NCBI GenBank assembly: GCA_024742875.1
Contig: JANSXP010000015.1
Coordinates: 46,021-110,020, forward strand
Source: Planctomycetaceae bacterium
GTDB taxonomy: Bacteria > Planctomycetota > Planctomycetia > Planctomycetales > Planctomycetaceae
DNA: 64,000 nucleotides
Reading direction: 5' to 3'
Notes under the pieces: model-generated
Database searches by the model: none
Seen by the model: only the letters and a program-made list of their open reading frames with translations
Told to the model about the DNA's origin: nothing
In this document: one piece after another, positions 17,801 through 26,122 of the stretch
Layout of the letters: each line of letters starts with the position of its first letter
How positions within the stretch are numbered: the stretch's first letter is position 1
Translations under genes and position numbers: made by a program

Positions 17801-18194
17801 CGTTGACGATCGGCACGATGCCCTGCTCCGGCATCCGGACATTCTTCACGCGGGCCCGGACCTTGTCCCACACATTGGGAACGTCAGATGGTGACATCGA
17901 CTCGTCGAGATCCACGAAGATCGTGGAAAGCCCGTTGGTGGACGTGGACCGCAGTACGTCCACTTCTTCGATTCCGTCCAGCACTTCTTCCAGCGGGTCC
18001 GTGATCAGCTCTTCCACGTCAACCGCCGAGGCGCCCACCCATTGGGTCGTGACGGTGCACGTCATGATCGTGAATTCCGGGTCTTCGCGACGCGGCATCG
18101 TCTGGAACGCATAAGCACCAGCGATCACGAGCATGATCACAATGCTGACCACGACCGACTTATTGCGGATGGCAAATTCAGGAAGATTGTTCAT
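14883..18194 (-). CDS. RND family efflux transporter permease
   Basis: A 1103-residue inner-membrane pump subunit of the AcrB/MexB superfamily (ACR_tran). The N-terminal transmembrane helix is at residues about 12-30, followed by the porter-domain signature TMPRREDPEFTIMTC with VEELITDPLEEVLDGIEEV. The TM4 proton-relay segment reads ALGLLVDNAV, with Asp followed by Asn instead of the Asp-Asp pair of AcrB; D-N is common in other RND clades. The second half repeats the fold (NPLGFMPQLGVLSLFGIVLNTG, PIFLTTATTVGGLIPLAMGGG). It is predicted to export drugs, lipids or metals with the adaptor encoded 12 bases upstream. No outer-membrane TolC-type gene is nearby. The first TM hairpin and size are normal, and the substrate cannot be assigned. 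Confidence 0.95.
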   Translation of the reverse strand: MNNLPEFAIRNKSVVVSIVIMLVIAGAYAFQTMPRREDPEFTIMTCTVTTQWVGASAVDVEELITDPLEEVLDGIEEVDVLRSTSTNGLSTIFVDLDESMSPSDVPNVWDKVRARVKNVRMPEQGIVPIVNDEFGDTAVILFAVYQQPADDPDQEFAYRYTDRDLDIYSDRLRDALRLIDGVARVDRIGVQDEAIYVETDAGNWGKLGLTTEALEQLISQRNIIAPGGIVDTSDGRFYVRPGGELNAVDELESVVANVADSGNTANQVYLKDMGMSVRRGYTDPPSLLARYADPEVSEKCVMVSVTMKSGANIVDICDKARLCVERLQQQEKSLPADLIVTPVSDQSIGVNARIQDVVMNVVSAILIVIVIVYLVVGFRTAAVMAANIPFVVLASIGIITLFDVQLEQMSLASMIIALGLLVDNAVQVCDQSRTNQIDGMPPVEATVSGAKMLAIPMLNGTLTTIAAFLPMVIAIEGGSGEFIYSLPVTLSTMLAVSWILAMTFCVILAATFIRPPADPAQPSSPVMALLARFSKRPAAAASTKETNTPGLYERFSLACIQHKFLTLAVAVGLLAATLKLPVGTEFFPQNERDQFAVEVWLPESANIDQTDAAARQVEDLIRKLSRTEVDGQTVERLDCLRTVVGGGGSRWYLSWSPEPRRSNFAEILIRTTDGSHTHSLAADVRRVASGGDKDRGIAPISGVRIVPIELMLGPPADPVTLRVSGNGNADIAQLRQAAEDVKDIIRDQPETWNVHDKWGIDGYELNVNIDEDRANLAGVTNSQVAATLNAYFSGRLLTTFREGDHTVPVYFRLKVDGRRSLADINNAWVEGSSGKVPLGSIADISPKWKPSVIERRDMNRTIEVRARVEEGVSGNDVVNRIMDSAEMKQLEASLPPGFKVEIGGALEESQEAAGMMLMSFVMSLVAIILLLIIQFNSVSKTMIIIGTLPLALIGALGGLALTNNPLGFMPQLGVLSLFGIVLNTGIIFIEFADILIRRKSEQVNGDGPIVGLSAAEFRNCLVDAGKQRLLPIFLTTATTVGGLIPLAMGGGPLWEGMSWLMIFGLLVATLLTLLVVPALYAIVVETFAQPPVEVRKEEQSVSV

Positions 18195-18206
18195 GCGTAT
18201 CGTTTC

Positions 18207-20303
18207 CTACGGACCGGTCACGACGATGGGATCGCCGTCGCTGACAGACTGAGCGCCATCGACAATCAACTGACTGTCGGCCGTAATTTTCTCCCGGTCC
18301 TCGTCATCAATGCTGATGACGCGAAGGGTGTCCGTGGTCTCATCAAACACCGTGTCGAGCACACCAATGCGGATGCGGCGAGCAACCATTCTGCCAGCCT
18401 CCTCGTCCGCCTCGGCAACGAAGATCACTTCTTCTCCTTCGTCGTGGCAGATCGTTCGCATGGGCACGATGAATCGCCCTTCGACATCCGTTGTTTCGCC
18501 CGGCAGTGTGACGGTCACCAGGTCACCGGGACGCATCAGCCAGCGCGGACGTGAATACCACATCTCATAAGTAGCGGGCTTCTCGGTTTCCTTCTCTTTC
18601 GTGGGCGGCCACTCTCCCCGGTCACGTTTCCAAATGATGCGTTCTGAAAGAGGCTGCTCCTGCTGCCTTTTTGATTCTTCATCCGCGTGTTCCTCTGTCG
18701 CTGGGTCAGCGTCCCGTTCCGGCACTGTGCCCACAAACAGCTTGCCGGCGACAAGATCTTTCTCCGGATTAAAATCCTGATTCGGCTTGATGCGGACTGG
18801 GAAAAAGTTCCAGTCCCCCAGAAACGAAATGCCCGTCGACTCTCGCTCGATGCGAATTTTGGAGACCTTCAGTTTTTGATCGCGAGAGTTGAGGGTTTCC
18901 TGATCGCGATTTTCCACCTTCCACACGAACTCTCCCCGCTCGTCCTGGCACACACATTCCTCGCCGATCAACAGGGTCTCGTCTGAATAGCCGAGGATAC
19001 TGCCGATGTTCATAGGCATGGTGTCTTCGGTACGAGCGATTCTGATGTCGTTGATGTCTGTCGCGGAACTAACCTGTTCGAGGACGTCGTAAATCTGCTT
19101 GTTGCGGCACAGCAGCGTCACCGTGAACGTCCGGGTGGATGGATCAGCCACTGGATCAGACATATGCACAAAGCCGGTCAGTGTTCTGTCGTTCAACTCT
19201 GACTGCGTCGTAATTTCTACGGTGTCACCATGACGGAACTGCAGCGACTCCCGCGCGGACACTTCCAGTTCCACCTGCACCAGATCCATCATCTGGACGG
19301 TCAGCACCGGTGTGCCGGCCGAAACATAGGTCCCCGAAATTGCCTGCACGTCGGCCACCTGTCCGCCAAACGCAGAGAACAGTTCCGTTTCACGCAGGTC
19401 ACGGCGTGCGTCTCTGAGATTCTGCATAGCCTGTCGCACTTCTGCCAGGCCCGATTCCAGTTTGGCCACCAGATCCTTTCGAGCCGCCAGCGATGTTCGC
19501 AGGCCAGCGAGTTTCATCTCCCGCTCAGCCTGTGCCCGCTGTTCATCAGCCACAGTGCCGGCACCACGCTGTCGTAATTCTTTTGTCCTGGCCAGTTCCG
19601 CGTCTGCAAATTTCAAATCAGCTCGCGCGGCCATCTGCTCGGCCGGATTGGTACTGCGCAGGTTGGTCAGTACGGAAACGGCCTGACGCTGTGCCACCGC
19701 CAGTGCGGCTTCAGCCGCCTCCACGTTATTCAGATATCTTTCGGCATCAAGGCGTGCCAGCACGGTCGGCTGAACGGCTGCGTCACTGTGCGGAATGGTC
19801 TTCTCTCTGGCATCCTGCGCGCTCTGGATCGGACCTGCGGTTCGATCCAGCTGAACCTCCAGATCGTTCAGCGTTTCCACCAGCTCTTCTTCTTTGGCCG
19901 CGTTGTATTTGGGGGGCGCACCTGCGGGGTCGCCGTCAATCTCGCTGATCAGCGTTTTGATGGTCTCCAGATCGGCGAAACCCCGACTAATCGATGGCGC
20001 CGGTCCCTCGTCGCTGTCCAGCTTGATAAACCGCTGACGCCCGTCGATGTTGCGACCGCGCTCAATGACCGTTTCCAGCCGTCCCGAAACTTCGAACGCC
20101 AGGTCCTCCTGCTTCCACGCGCCCACAGAGCCGGTGACCTTGTTGACCCGGCCGTCTGAGGAATCCTGCAGGGGAATCGTGGTCACAGGTCGAGGTGTGT
20201 CGTTTTTGGCGACAGGATCCGAGCCGCACCCCGCAACCGTGAGTACGGAGACGCCCAACGCCACGGCAGAGAACCGAACGTTCTGTATGCTGGAGACAAA
20301 CAT
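18207..20303 (-). CDS. RND efflux periplasmic adaptor (HlyD/MFP family lipoprotein), oversized
   Basis: A 698-residue protein with a lipobox (SVLTVAGC, Cys26), so a lipid-anchored adaptor. It shows a split barrel-sandwich (lipoyl) domain (LAFEVSGRLETVIERG near 70-85 and FSAFGGQVADVQAISGTYVSAG after the coils), a long alpha-hairpin rich in Ala/Glu/Arg (about 150-320), then a beta-barrel (VQVELEVSARESLQFRHGD). Usual adaptors have 350-450 residues. The extra length comes from an insertion between the first lipoyl half and the hairpin, and from a long C-terminal part with a charged stretch (ATEEHADEESKRQQEQ) and a WYSRPRWLMRPGDLVTVTLPG segment. It lies 12 bases upstream of the permease gene, so the two are co-transcribed and form one pump. 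Confidence 0.88.
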   Translation of the reverse strand: MFVSSIQNVRFSAVALGVSVLTVAGCGSDPVAKNDTPRPVTTIPLQDSSDGRVNKVTGSVGAWKQEDLAFEVSGRLETVIERGRNIDGRQRFIKLDSDEGPAPSISRGFADLETIKTLISEIDGDPAGAPPKYNAAKEEELVETLNDLEVQLDRTAGPIQSAQDAREKTIPHSDAAVQPTVLARLDAERYLNNVEAAEAALAVAQRQAVSVLTNLRSTNPAEQMAARADLKFADAELARTKELRQRGAGTVADEQRAQAEREMKLAGLRTSLAARKDLVAKLESGLAEVRQAMQNLRDARRDLRETELFSAFGGQVADVQAISGTYVSAGTPVLTVQMMDLVQVELEVSARESLQFRHGDTVEITTQSELNDRTLTGFVHMSDPVADPSTRTFTVTLLCRNKQIYDVLEQVSSATDINDIRIARTEDTMPMNIGSILGYSDETLLIGEECVCQDERGEFVWKVENRDQETLNSRDQKLKVSKIRIERESTGISFLGDWNFFPVRIKPNQDFNPEKDLVAGKLFVGTVPERDADPATEEHADEESKRQQEQPLSERIIWKRDRGEWPPTKEKETEKPATYEMWYSRPRWLMRPGDLVTVTLPGETTDVEGRFIVPMRTICHDEGEEVIFVAEADEEAGRMVARRIRIGVLDTVFDETTDTLRVISIDDEDREKITADSQLIVDGAQSVSDGDPIVVTGP

Positions 20304-20564
20304 GGCACTACCCTTCAGGAGTTAATATGTCCGCAGTCTACGACCGAGCGCGGGAATGTAAATCGAGGAGGTTCCGGCGAAGGTGAACGATTCTAGACTC
20401 CATGGTGGTTTACTGATGTTCCGAGGCGTTACTCGCCGACATCACCAATGCCCTGGGATTTTGCGATCGCAGCCGATACGATGACGTGTCATGCGGACGC
20501 TCATCGGGCGACGCATCTCCTACCTTGTTCACCTTCCCTTCACACCACAGGTCTTTTTGCCGTT

Positions 20565-23267
20565 ATGATGAACCAGCGACAGCCGAAGTTCCCCCGCCTT
20601 CTTCACGGCCTAATCGTATTGATTGTGGTCCTGCTCAGTTCTGGGGAACTGACGGCCCAAACAAAGCGTCAGCAAAAGAAAGCACAGCGTCAGCAAAGCC
20701 GCATTCAGGCTCAGCAGCAGAAGGGGGCTCCCCCTAAACCCGCTGCCAAACCGGCGCGTCGCCCCGCTCAGGTGGGACCGGCGGTTGGCCAGAACAAGGC
20801 CACGCCCATCGATCGGATTACGGTGGCCAAAGGTTTCCAGGCGGAACTGCTGTATTCTGTGCCCGGCGTGGAACAGGGATCCTGGGTCAATCTGTGTGCT
20901 GACAACAAAGGTCGGCTGCTGGTCAGCGACCAGTTTGGCGGCTTGTATCGAGTGACGCCCCCTGCTCCGGGAAACGTCCTGACGGCAGCCGACGTCGAGA
21001 CTGTGCCGGCACCCATTCGCGGGGTGAATGGCATGGTTTGGCTCAATGGCGCACTTTATGTGGGCGTCAACGACTATGAGCAGAAGATCAAGTCGGGCGT
21101 GTATCGCATCACCGACAGCAACGGCGACGATCAACTGGACAGTGTGGAATTACTGCGTGCCGTAAACTCTCGCAGCGACCACGGTGTGCACGCGCTGGTG
21201 CCCACGCCCGATGGGAAATCGCTGTATCTGATTACCGGTAACAATACGACGCCGCCCGAACTTGCGGCGACCTCTCAGGTTCCTCAGGTCTGGGGAGAAG
21301 ACCACCTGCTGCCCAGCATGCCCGATGGACGTGGTCACAACCGCGGCGTGCTGGCTCCCGGTGGCATCGTCTACCGCATTTCTCTGGACGGCAAAGAATT
21401 TGAAGCATTCGCCTCCGGCTTTCGCAATATCTTTGATGCGGCCGTCAATCGAGACGGAGAACTGTTCACCTACGATGCTGACATGGAGTACGACTTCAAC
21501 ACACCATGGTATCGTCCCACCAGAATCTGCCATGTGGTCAGCGGAGCGGAATTTGGTTGGCGCAACGGTGCCGGTAAACGCATGCCGTTTTACGCCGACA
21601 ACCATCCTCCCGTGCTCGATATTGGCCCGGGATCGCCGACCGGCGTGACATTTGGTTACGGGGCGAAGTTCCCTGCCAAATACCAGAACGCTCTGTACGC
21701 CCTCGACTGGAGCTGGGGCAAGCTGTACGCCATCCATCTGGAGGAAGACGGCTCCACCTACAAAGCCACTCGCGAGGAATTTGTGACGGGCGCGCCCCTG
21801 CCCATCACAGACGCCATCATCCACCCCGGTGACGGCGCGATGTATTTCACGATTGGTGGCCGTCGTGTGCAGTCGGGCCTCTATCGGGTGACCTACACGG
21901 GAGATGACGCCACAGCTCCTGTGACCGTCATTGCCGAGGAAAATCCACTGCGCGCTCTGCGACATGAAATCGAAGCGTTTCATGGTCGTGCTGATCCCGC
22001 GGCTGTGTCGGCTGTCTGGCCGCATCTGAAGCACGAGGACCGCTTCATTCGGCAGGCAGCCCGCACGGCACTGGAACATCAGCCGGTCGACAGCTGGTCG
22101 GAAAAGGCGCTGACTGAGGCCGATCCGGAAATTCAGGTGGAAGCACTGCTGGCTCTGGCCCGATCCACCGGCGTTTGTCCGCAGCATCGCGGCGACGACA
22201 CGCCACCTGTAGATGCGACCATGCGGGACGCCTTGCTGAAAGCCGTGGTGGCCATTGATGCCGGGGCACTCAGCGACTCCGCAGCGCTGACGCTGCAGCG
22301 AGCCGTCCAGATCATTCTGAATCGCTTCGGTCAGCCCGAGGAGGAACTGACAGAACAACTGATCGCCTCGTTCGATCCCCTGTTCCCATCCACCCGGCCG
22401 GAAATGAACTGGCTGCTGTGCGAAACACTGGCCTACCTGCAGTCTCCCACCGTGGCCGCCAAAGCGATTGCGCTGATCGAGGCCGCCCCCACTCAGGAGG
22501 AGCAGATGCAGTATGCCCGCAGTATTCGCATGCTGACCCGCGGCTGGACGAACGAAACACGAACGGCCTACTTCGAGTGGTTCCTGAAAGCGGCCAACTA
22601 TCGTGGTGGCGCGAGCTTCGCCAAGTTTCTGGAGTTCATTCGCAATGATGCGGTCGCCTCGCTGAGTGAGACCGAGAAAACGGAACTCGCTGCGGTCCTG
22701 GCGCGAAAGCCGGAACAGAAATCTGTGCTGGAAAATCTGGGTGCTGTGTTCGCCGGACGTGAGTCCAAAGAGTGGACGCTGGATGAGTTATCGGCCGCCG
22801 CAGGAACGGGGCTGGTCAAACGCGACTTTGAGAACGGGCAGAAGATGTTTGCCGCCGCAGGTTGCTATGCGTGCCATCGCTTCAACAATCAGGGTGGGAT
22901 GACGGGGCCCGATCTTACCTCAGCCGGACGTCGCTACTCGGCCCACGATCTTCTCGATCAGGTGATTCACCCCAGCAAGGTCATCAATGAGCAGTTCTCG
23001 TCTGTCGTGGTCGTGACCGAATCCGGCCTGACACACACGGGCGTGGTTGTGAATCTCAGCGGCGATACTCTTACCATCAACACAGATCTGACTGATCCCA
23101 ACAAGCGGGTGAAGATTGACCGTAAGGAAGTGGAGGAGCTGTTTGTGTCGAAGACATCCGCGATGCCGGTCGGGCTGTTCAACCGGATGTCCAAAGATGA
23201 GATTCTCGATCTGACCGCCTATCTGATCAGTGGCGGTGACCAGTCTCACGAATACTTCAGCAAGTAA
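20565..23267 (+). CDS. PVC-type haem-binding membrane-bound dehydrogenase (sorbosone dehydrogenase-like)
   Basis: Starting at ATG 20565 gives 900 residues with a signal peptide (LLHGLIVLIVVLLSSGELTAQ), then a basic Gln/Lys-rich linker. Residues about 80-470 form a six-bladed propeller-like domain (IDRITVAKGFQAELLYSVPG, RGVNGMVWLNGALYVGVND, GAEFGWRNGAGKRMPF) related to L-sorbosone dehydrogenases. A HEAT-like helical stretch (about 490-740) follows. The C-terminus carries a cytochrome c module with CYACH at bases 22863-22877 (Cys767, Cys770, His771) and the PVC-typical PSKVINEQFSSVVVVTESG. It is predicted to oxidise sugars or alcohols in the periplasm with electrons passing to its own haem. A strong terminator follows the gene. 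An upstream in-frame Met at 20448 would add 39 residues before the signal and is less likely. Confidence 0.92.
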   Translation: MMNQRQPKFPRLLHGLIVLIVVLLSSGELTAQTKRQQKKAQRQQSRIQAQQQKGAPPKPAAKPARRPAQVGPAVGQNKATPIDRITVAKGFQAELLYSVPGVEQGSWVNLCADNKGRLLVSDQFGGLYRVTPPAPGNVLTAADVETVPAPIRGVNGMVWLNGALYVGVNDYEQKIKSGVYRITDSNGDDQLDSVELLRAVNSRSDHGVHALVPTPDGKSLYLITGNNTTPPELAATSQVPQVWGEDHLLPSMPDGRGHNRGVLAPGGIVYRISLDGKEFEAFASGFRNIFDAAVNRDGELFTYDADMEYDFNTPWYRPTRICHVVSGAEFGWRNGAGKRMPFYADNHPPVLDIGPGSPTGVTFGYGAKFPAKYQNALYALDWSWGKLYAIHLEEDGSTYKATREEFVTGAPLPITDAIIHPGDGAMYFTIGGRRVQSGLYRVTYTGDDATAPVTVIAEENPLRALRHEIEAFHGRADPAAVSAVWPHLKHEDRFIRQAARTALEHQPVDSWSEKALTEADPEIQVEALLALARSTGVCPQHRGDDTPPVDATMRDALLKAVVAIDAGALSDSAALTLQRAVQIILNRFGQPEEELTEQLIASFDPLFPSTRPEMNWLLCETLAYLQSPTVAAKAIALIEAAPTQEEQMQYARSIRMLTRGWTNETRTAYFEWFLKAANYRGGASFAKFLEFIRNDAVASLSETEKTELAAVLARKPEQKSVLENLGAVFAGRESKEWTLDELSAAAGTGLVKRDFENGQKMFAAAGCYACHRFNNQGGMTGPDLTSAGRRYSAHDLLDQVIHPSKVINEQFSSVVVVTESGLTHTGVVVNLSGDTLTINTDLTDPNKRVKIDRKEVEELFVSKTSAMPVGLFNRMSKDEILDLTAYLISGGDQSHEYFSK

Positions 23268-23296
23268 GAGCGGTCAACTCTCCAACAAAATGGAAG

Positions 23297-23327
23297 AACG
23301 CCACGGCTTGTGCTGTGGCGTTTTTTT
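23297..23327 (+). terminator. Rho-independent terminator after the PVC cytochrome gene
   Basis: Stem AACGCCAC (23297-23304) and GTGGCGTT (23315-23322), extended inward by GGC/GCT pairs, followed by a run of seven T (23321-23327). It starts 30 bases after the stop codon at 23267. Confidence 0.88.
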
Positions 23328-23452
23328 GTGGTTGCAGCTTTGTCGGAGGATGAGATTAGACGCCCGTTCGGGTGGTGAATGCCCCAGTTAATTCGTACAA
23401 AAATGGGCACAACCATCCAGTTCTTGCAGCCATTTCAACTCAGGGGCCGCTC

Positions 23453-26065
23453 ATGCCGTTTCTTTCCACTCGATTTGCCAGAGTCTTGCTGGTGCTGTTT
23501 TCCCTGGCCCTTGGCTCCGGGGGGCGTGCTGCAGCAGAAGTGCGGATGCCGGAGCGAGGTCTGTGCGCTCACCGCGGTGCCAGCGACAGCCATCCGGAAA
23601 ACACGCTGGCAGCGTTTCGAGCGGCCATCACGCTGGGCGCGCAGATGATCGAGTTTGACGTGCGAATGACACAGGACGAGCATCTTGTGCTGCTGCACGA
23701 CGAGACACTGGACCGAACTACGAACGGCCGCGGACTGCTGGCAGAACACAATCTGGATCAGGTATTGAAATTTGATGCTGGCTCATGGAAAGGGCGACGC
23801 CATCGCGGCGAAAGAGTCCCTACGCTGCAGCAGGCGCTGGACATGATGCCCAATAACGTCTGGCTGAACGTGCATGTCAAAGGCGGACCGGCAGTGGCGG
23901 CTGCCGCCGCGCGACTGATTGTGGCCTCTGACCGCGCACACCAGTGCCTGCTGGCCTGCGATGCGAAAAGTGCGGCCGCGGCGAAGGCCGTATCTGCTGA
24001 CGTCAAAATATGCAACATGGAACGTCAGCAACAGACGGCCGCTTATGTGGAGAACACCATCGCGGCAAAGTCAGACTTTATCCAGTTGCTCAACGAAGAG
24101 AATGTTTCCGCACAGACAATCGAACAGCTGCATGCTGCCGGAGTGCAGGTCAACTACTGCTGCACGGACGACGCGGACGTGGTGAAGGTCCTGTTCGAAA
24201 AAGGGTGTGACTTCCCACTTACGGATCGTTTGAAGGACATGTTGCTGGTCGCCGATGAAGCGGGTATCGAACGGCTGACACCGTCCTACTCTGCGGACGA
24301 TGGGAGCCCCAAAGCTGTGGCCGTTTTTGAAGACGGCCAGGCGCAGATTGTGCCCGAGTTCGCGGACAACAAACAGTGGATCCACCACGATCTGTGGGTG
24401 GAGACGGAGTTCGATTCCGATGGGGATGGTCTGATGGACCGAATGCATGTCAGTGTCACCCGTCAACGGCAGACGGACACGCAGGCGCTGAAAGTCCCCG
24501 TTGTATATGTGTCCAGTCCCTACTTCTCGGGCACGGCTGGTCCCATTCGTAACTTCTTCTGGGATCCTCGACAGGAGTTGAATGAGCGACCGCCGGAGCA
24601 CGCCAAACCTCCCGTGATCCCCAATCAGTCAAAGCGGCTGATCATCTCCGGGTCTCATTTGCAGGCGTGGGTGCCACGAGGCTTCGCTGTCGTGCATTCG
24701 GCGTCTCCGGGAACGGGACTCTCTCAGGGGTGCCCCACGATTGGTGGAGACAATGAGTCGCTGGCTCCCAAAGCGGTGATCGACTGGCTGTGTGGTCGTG
24801 CGAAAGGCTTCACAACGCCCTATGGCGATCGTCAGGTGACGGCGTACTGGTCGACGGGCAAAGTGGGCATGACGGGGACCAGCTACAATGGCACGATTCC
24901 CCTGGCGGCGGCGACCACCGGCGTGGAAGGGCTGGAAGCCATCATTCCCATCGCTCCCAATACGTCTTACTACCATTATTACAGGTCGAATGGGCTGGTA
25001 CGGCACCCGGGCGGTTACATCGGTGAGGATGTGGATGTGCTGTACAACTTTATTGCCAGCGGACCGATGAAGAATCGCGAATACTGTGACGCCAACGTAC
25101 GTGATCTCGAAATGGCCGAAGGCTTCGATCGGGACACGGGCGATTACAATGAATTCTGGGCGGGCCGTGACTATCTGAATGATATGGGTCCGATGAAGGC
25201 CGCGCTGCTGATGGCACATGCGTTCAATGACTGGAACGTGATGCCTGAGCACAGCGTGCGGATCTACAAGGCCGCTCAAAAGAAGGGACTGCCCGTGCAG
25301 TGCTATTTTCATCAGGGAGGCCATGGCGGTGAGCCGCCGCTGAAGATGATGAATCGGTGGTTCACACGCTACCTGTACGGCGTGGAAAATGGGGTGGAAG
25401 AGGATCCCAAAGCGTGGGTCGTCCGCGAATACGAAGACCGTCAGAAGCCAACGGCCTATGAAGATTATCCCAATCCTGCGGCAGAACGGGTGACGCTCTT
25501 CCCTTCGGGTGACGGGCTGACGGCTGGCGAGCTTCGCACCGAACAGAAACCCACCGGGCAGCAGACACTGGTTGATCAGAATGAACTTCCGGCATCGAAA
25601 CTGGCCCAGGATGCTTCTTCTCATCGCCTGTTGTTTGTCACGCCCGTGCTGCAGAAACCGCTGCACCTGTCCGGACTGTCGAAGATCACAACGCGGCTGT
25701 CATGCAACAAACCGGCGGCCAATTTTTCGGTCGCCCTCGTGTCCCTGCCCTGGAAAACTTCCGGAGCTCGCATTTACGACAATGTCATCACACGAGGCTG
25801 GGCGGACCCGCAGAACGCTCGCTCGCTGACCGACGGCAAACCGCTGGTTCCCGGGCAGTTTTACGACCTGACCTTTGAGCTTCAGCCCGATGACCACGTT
25901 GTGGCCGCCGGCCAGCAGATTGGACTCCTGCTGTTTTCCACAGATCGCGAATTCACTCTGTGGCCGGAACCTGGCACAGAATTGACGATCGACCTTGATG
26001 CCACACAAATCTCCCTGCCGCTGGTTGGTGGAGAAAACGCCTTTCAACAGGCAACAGCCGAGTGA
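23453..26065 (+). CDS. Secreted fusion: glycerophosphodiester phosphodiesterase (GDPD) + Xaa-Pro dipeptidyl-peptidase (S15/CocE)
   Basis: The start is ATG 23453, with AGGGG six bases upstream; it gives 870 residues opening with a signal peptide (VLLVLFSLALGSGGRAAA). Residues 36-265 are a GDPD TIM barrel: CAHRGASDSHPENT (His40, Arg41, Glu49), MIEFDV (Glu67, Asp69) and LLHDETLDRTTNG (His82). The later metal-ligand position, usually Glu in an E-x-K motif, is His in NVHVKGG. From about residue 270 an S15 Xaa-Pro dipeptidyl-peptidase begins (IHHDLWVETEFDSDGDG); its triad is Ser477 in GTSYNG, Asp593 in FNDWNV and His624 in HQGGHGG, followed by a PepX_C beta-sandwich. Both catalytic sets look complete enough to work. 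The frame is continuous with no stop or slippery site at the junction. GT2 follows after 57 bases. Confidence 0.9.
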   Translation: MPFLSTRFARVLLVLFSLALGSGGRAAAEVRMPERGLCAHRGASDSHPENTLAAFRAAITLGAQMIEFDVRMTQDEHLVLLHDETLDRTTNGRGLLAEHNLDQVLKFDAGSWKGRRHRGERVPTLQQALDMMPNNVWLNVHVKGGPAVAAAAARLIVASDRAHQCLLACDAKSAAAAKAVSADVKICNMERQQQTAAYVENTIAAKSDFIQLLNEENVSAQTIEQLHAAGVQVNYCCTDDADVVKVLFEKGCDFPLTDRLKDMLLVADEAGIERLTPSYSADDGSPKAVAVFEDGQAQIVPEFADNKQWIHHDLWVETEFDSDGDGLMDRMHVSVTRQRQTDTQALKVPVVYVSSPYFSGTAGPIRNFFWDPRQELNERPPEHAKPPVIPNQSKRLIISGSHLQAWVPRGFAVVHSASPGTGLSQGCPTIGGDNESLAPKAVIDWLCGRAKGFTTPYGDRQVTAYWSTGKVGMTGTSYNGTIPLAAATTGVEGLEAIIPIAPNTSYYHYYRSNGLVRHPGGYIGEDVDVLYNFIASGPMKNREYCDANVRDLEMAEGFDRDTGDYNEFWAGRDYLNDMGPMKAALLMAHAFNDWNVMPEHSVRIYKAAQKKGLPVQCYFHQGGHGGEPPLKMMNRWFTRYLYGVENGVEEDPKAWVVREYEDRQKPTAYEDYPNPAAERVTLFPSGDGLTAGELRTEQKPTGQQTLVDQNELPASKLAQDASSHRLLFVTPVLQKPLHLSGLSKITTRLSCNKPAANFSVALVSLPWKTSGARIYDNVITRGWADPQNARSLTDGKPLVPGQFYDLTFELQPDDHVVAAGQQIGLLLFSTDREFTLWPEPGTELTIDLDATQISLPLVGGENAFQQATAE

Positions 26066-26122
26066 ATCGGGCACATGAACGGCGGTTGAACGTTCTGTCA
26101 CAACGGCTGCGAGGGGCATGGA

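Noticed and set aside
14898..17894. Open frame of 998 codons on the plus strand
   Set aside because: It lies wholly opposite the RND permease, has biased His/Gln/Arg-rich composition and no family motif. It is a codon-bias shadow of a long GC-rich gene.
21150..22358. Open frame of 402 codons on the minus strand
   Set aside because: Antisense to the PVC haem dehydrogenase; shadow of its codon bias.
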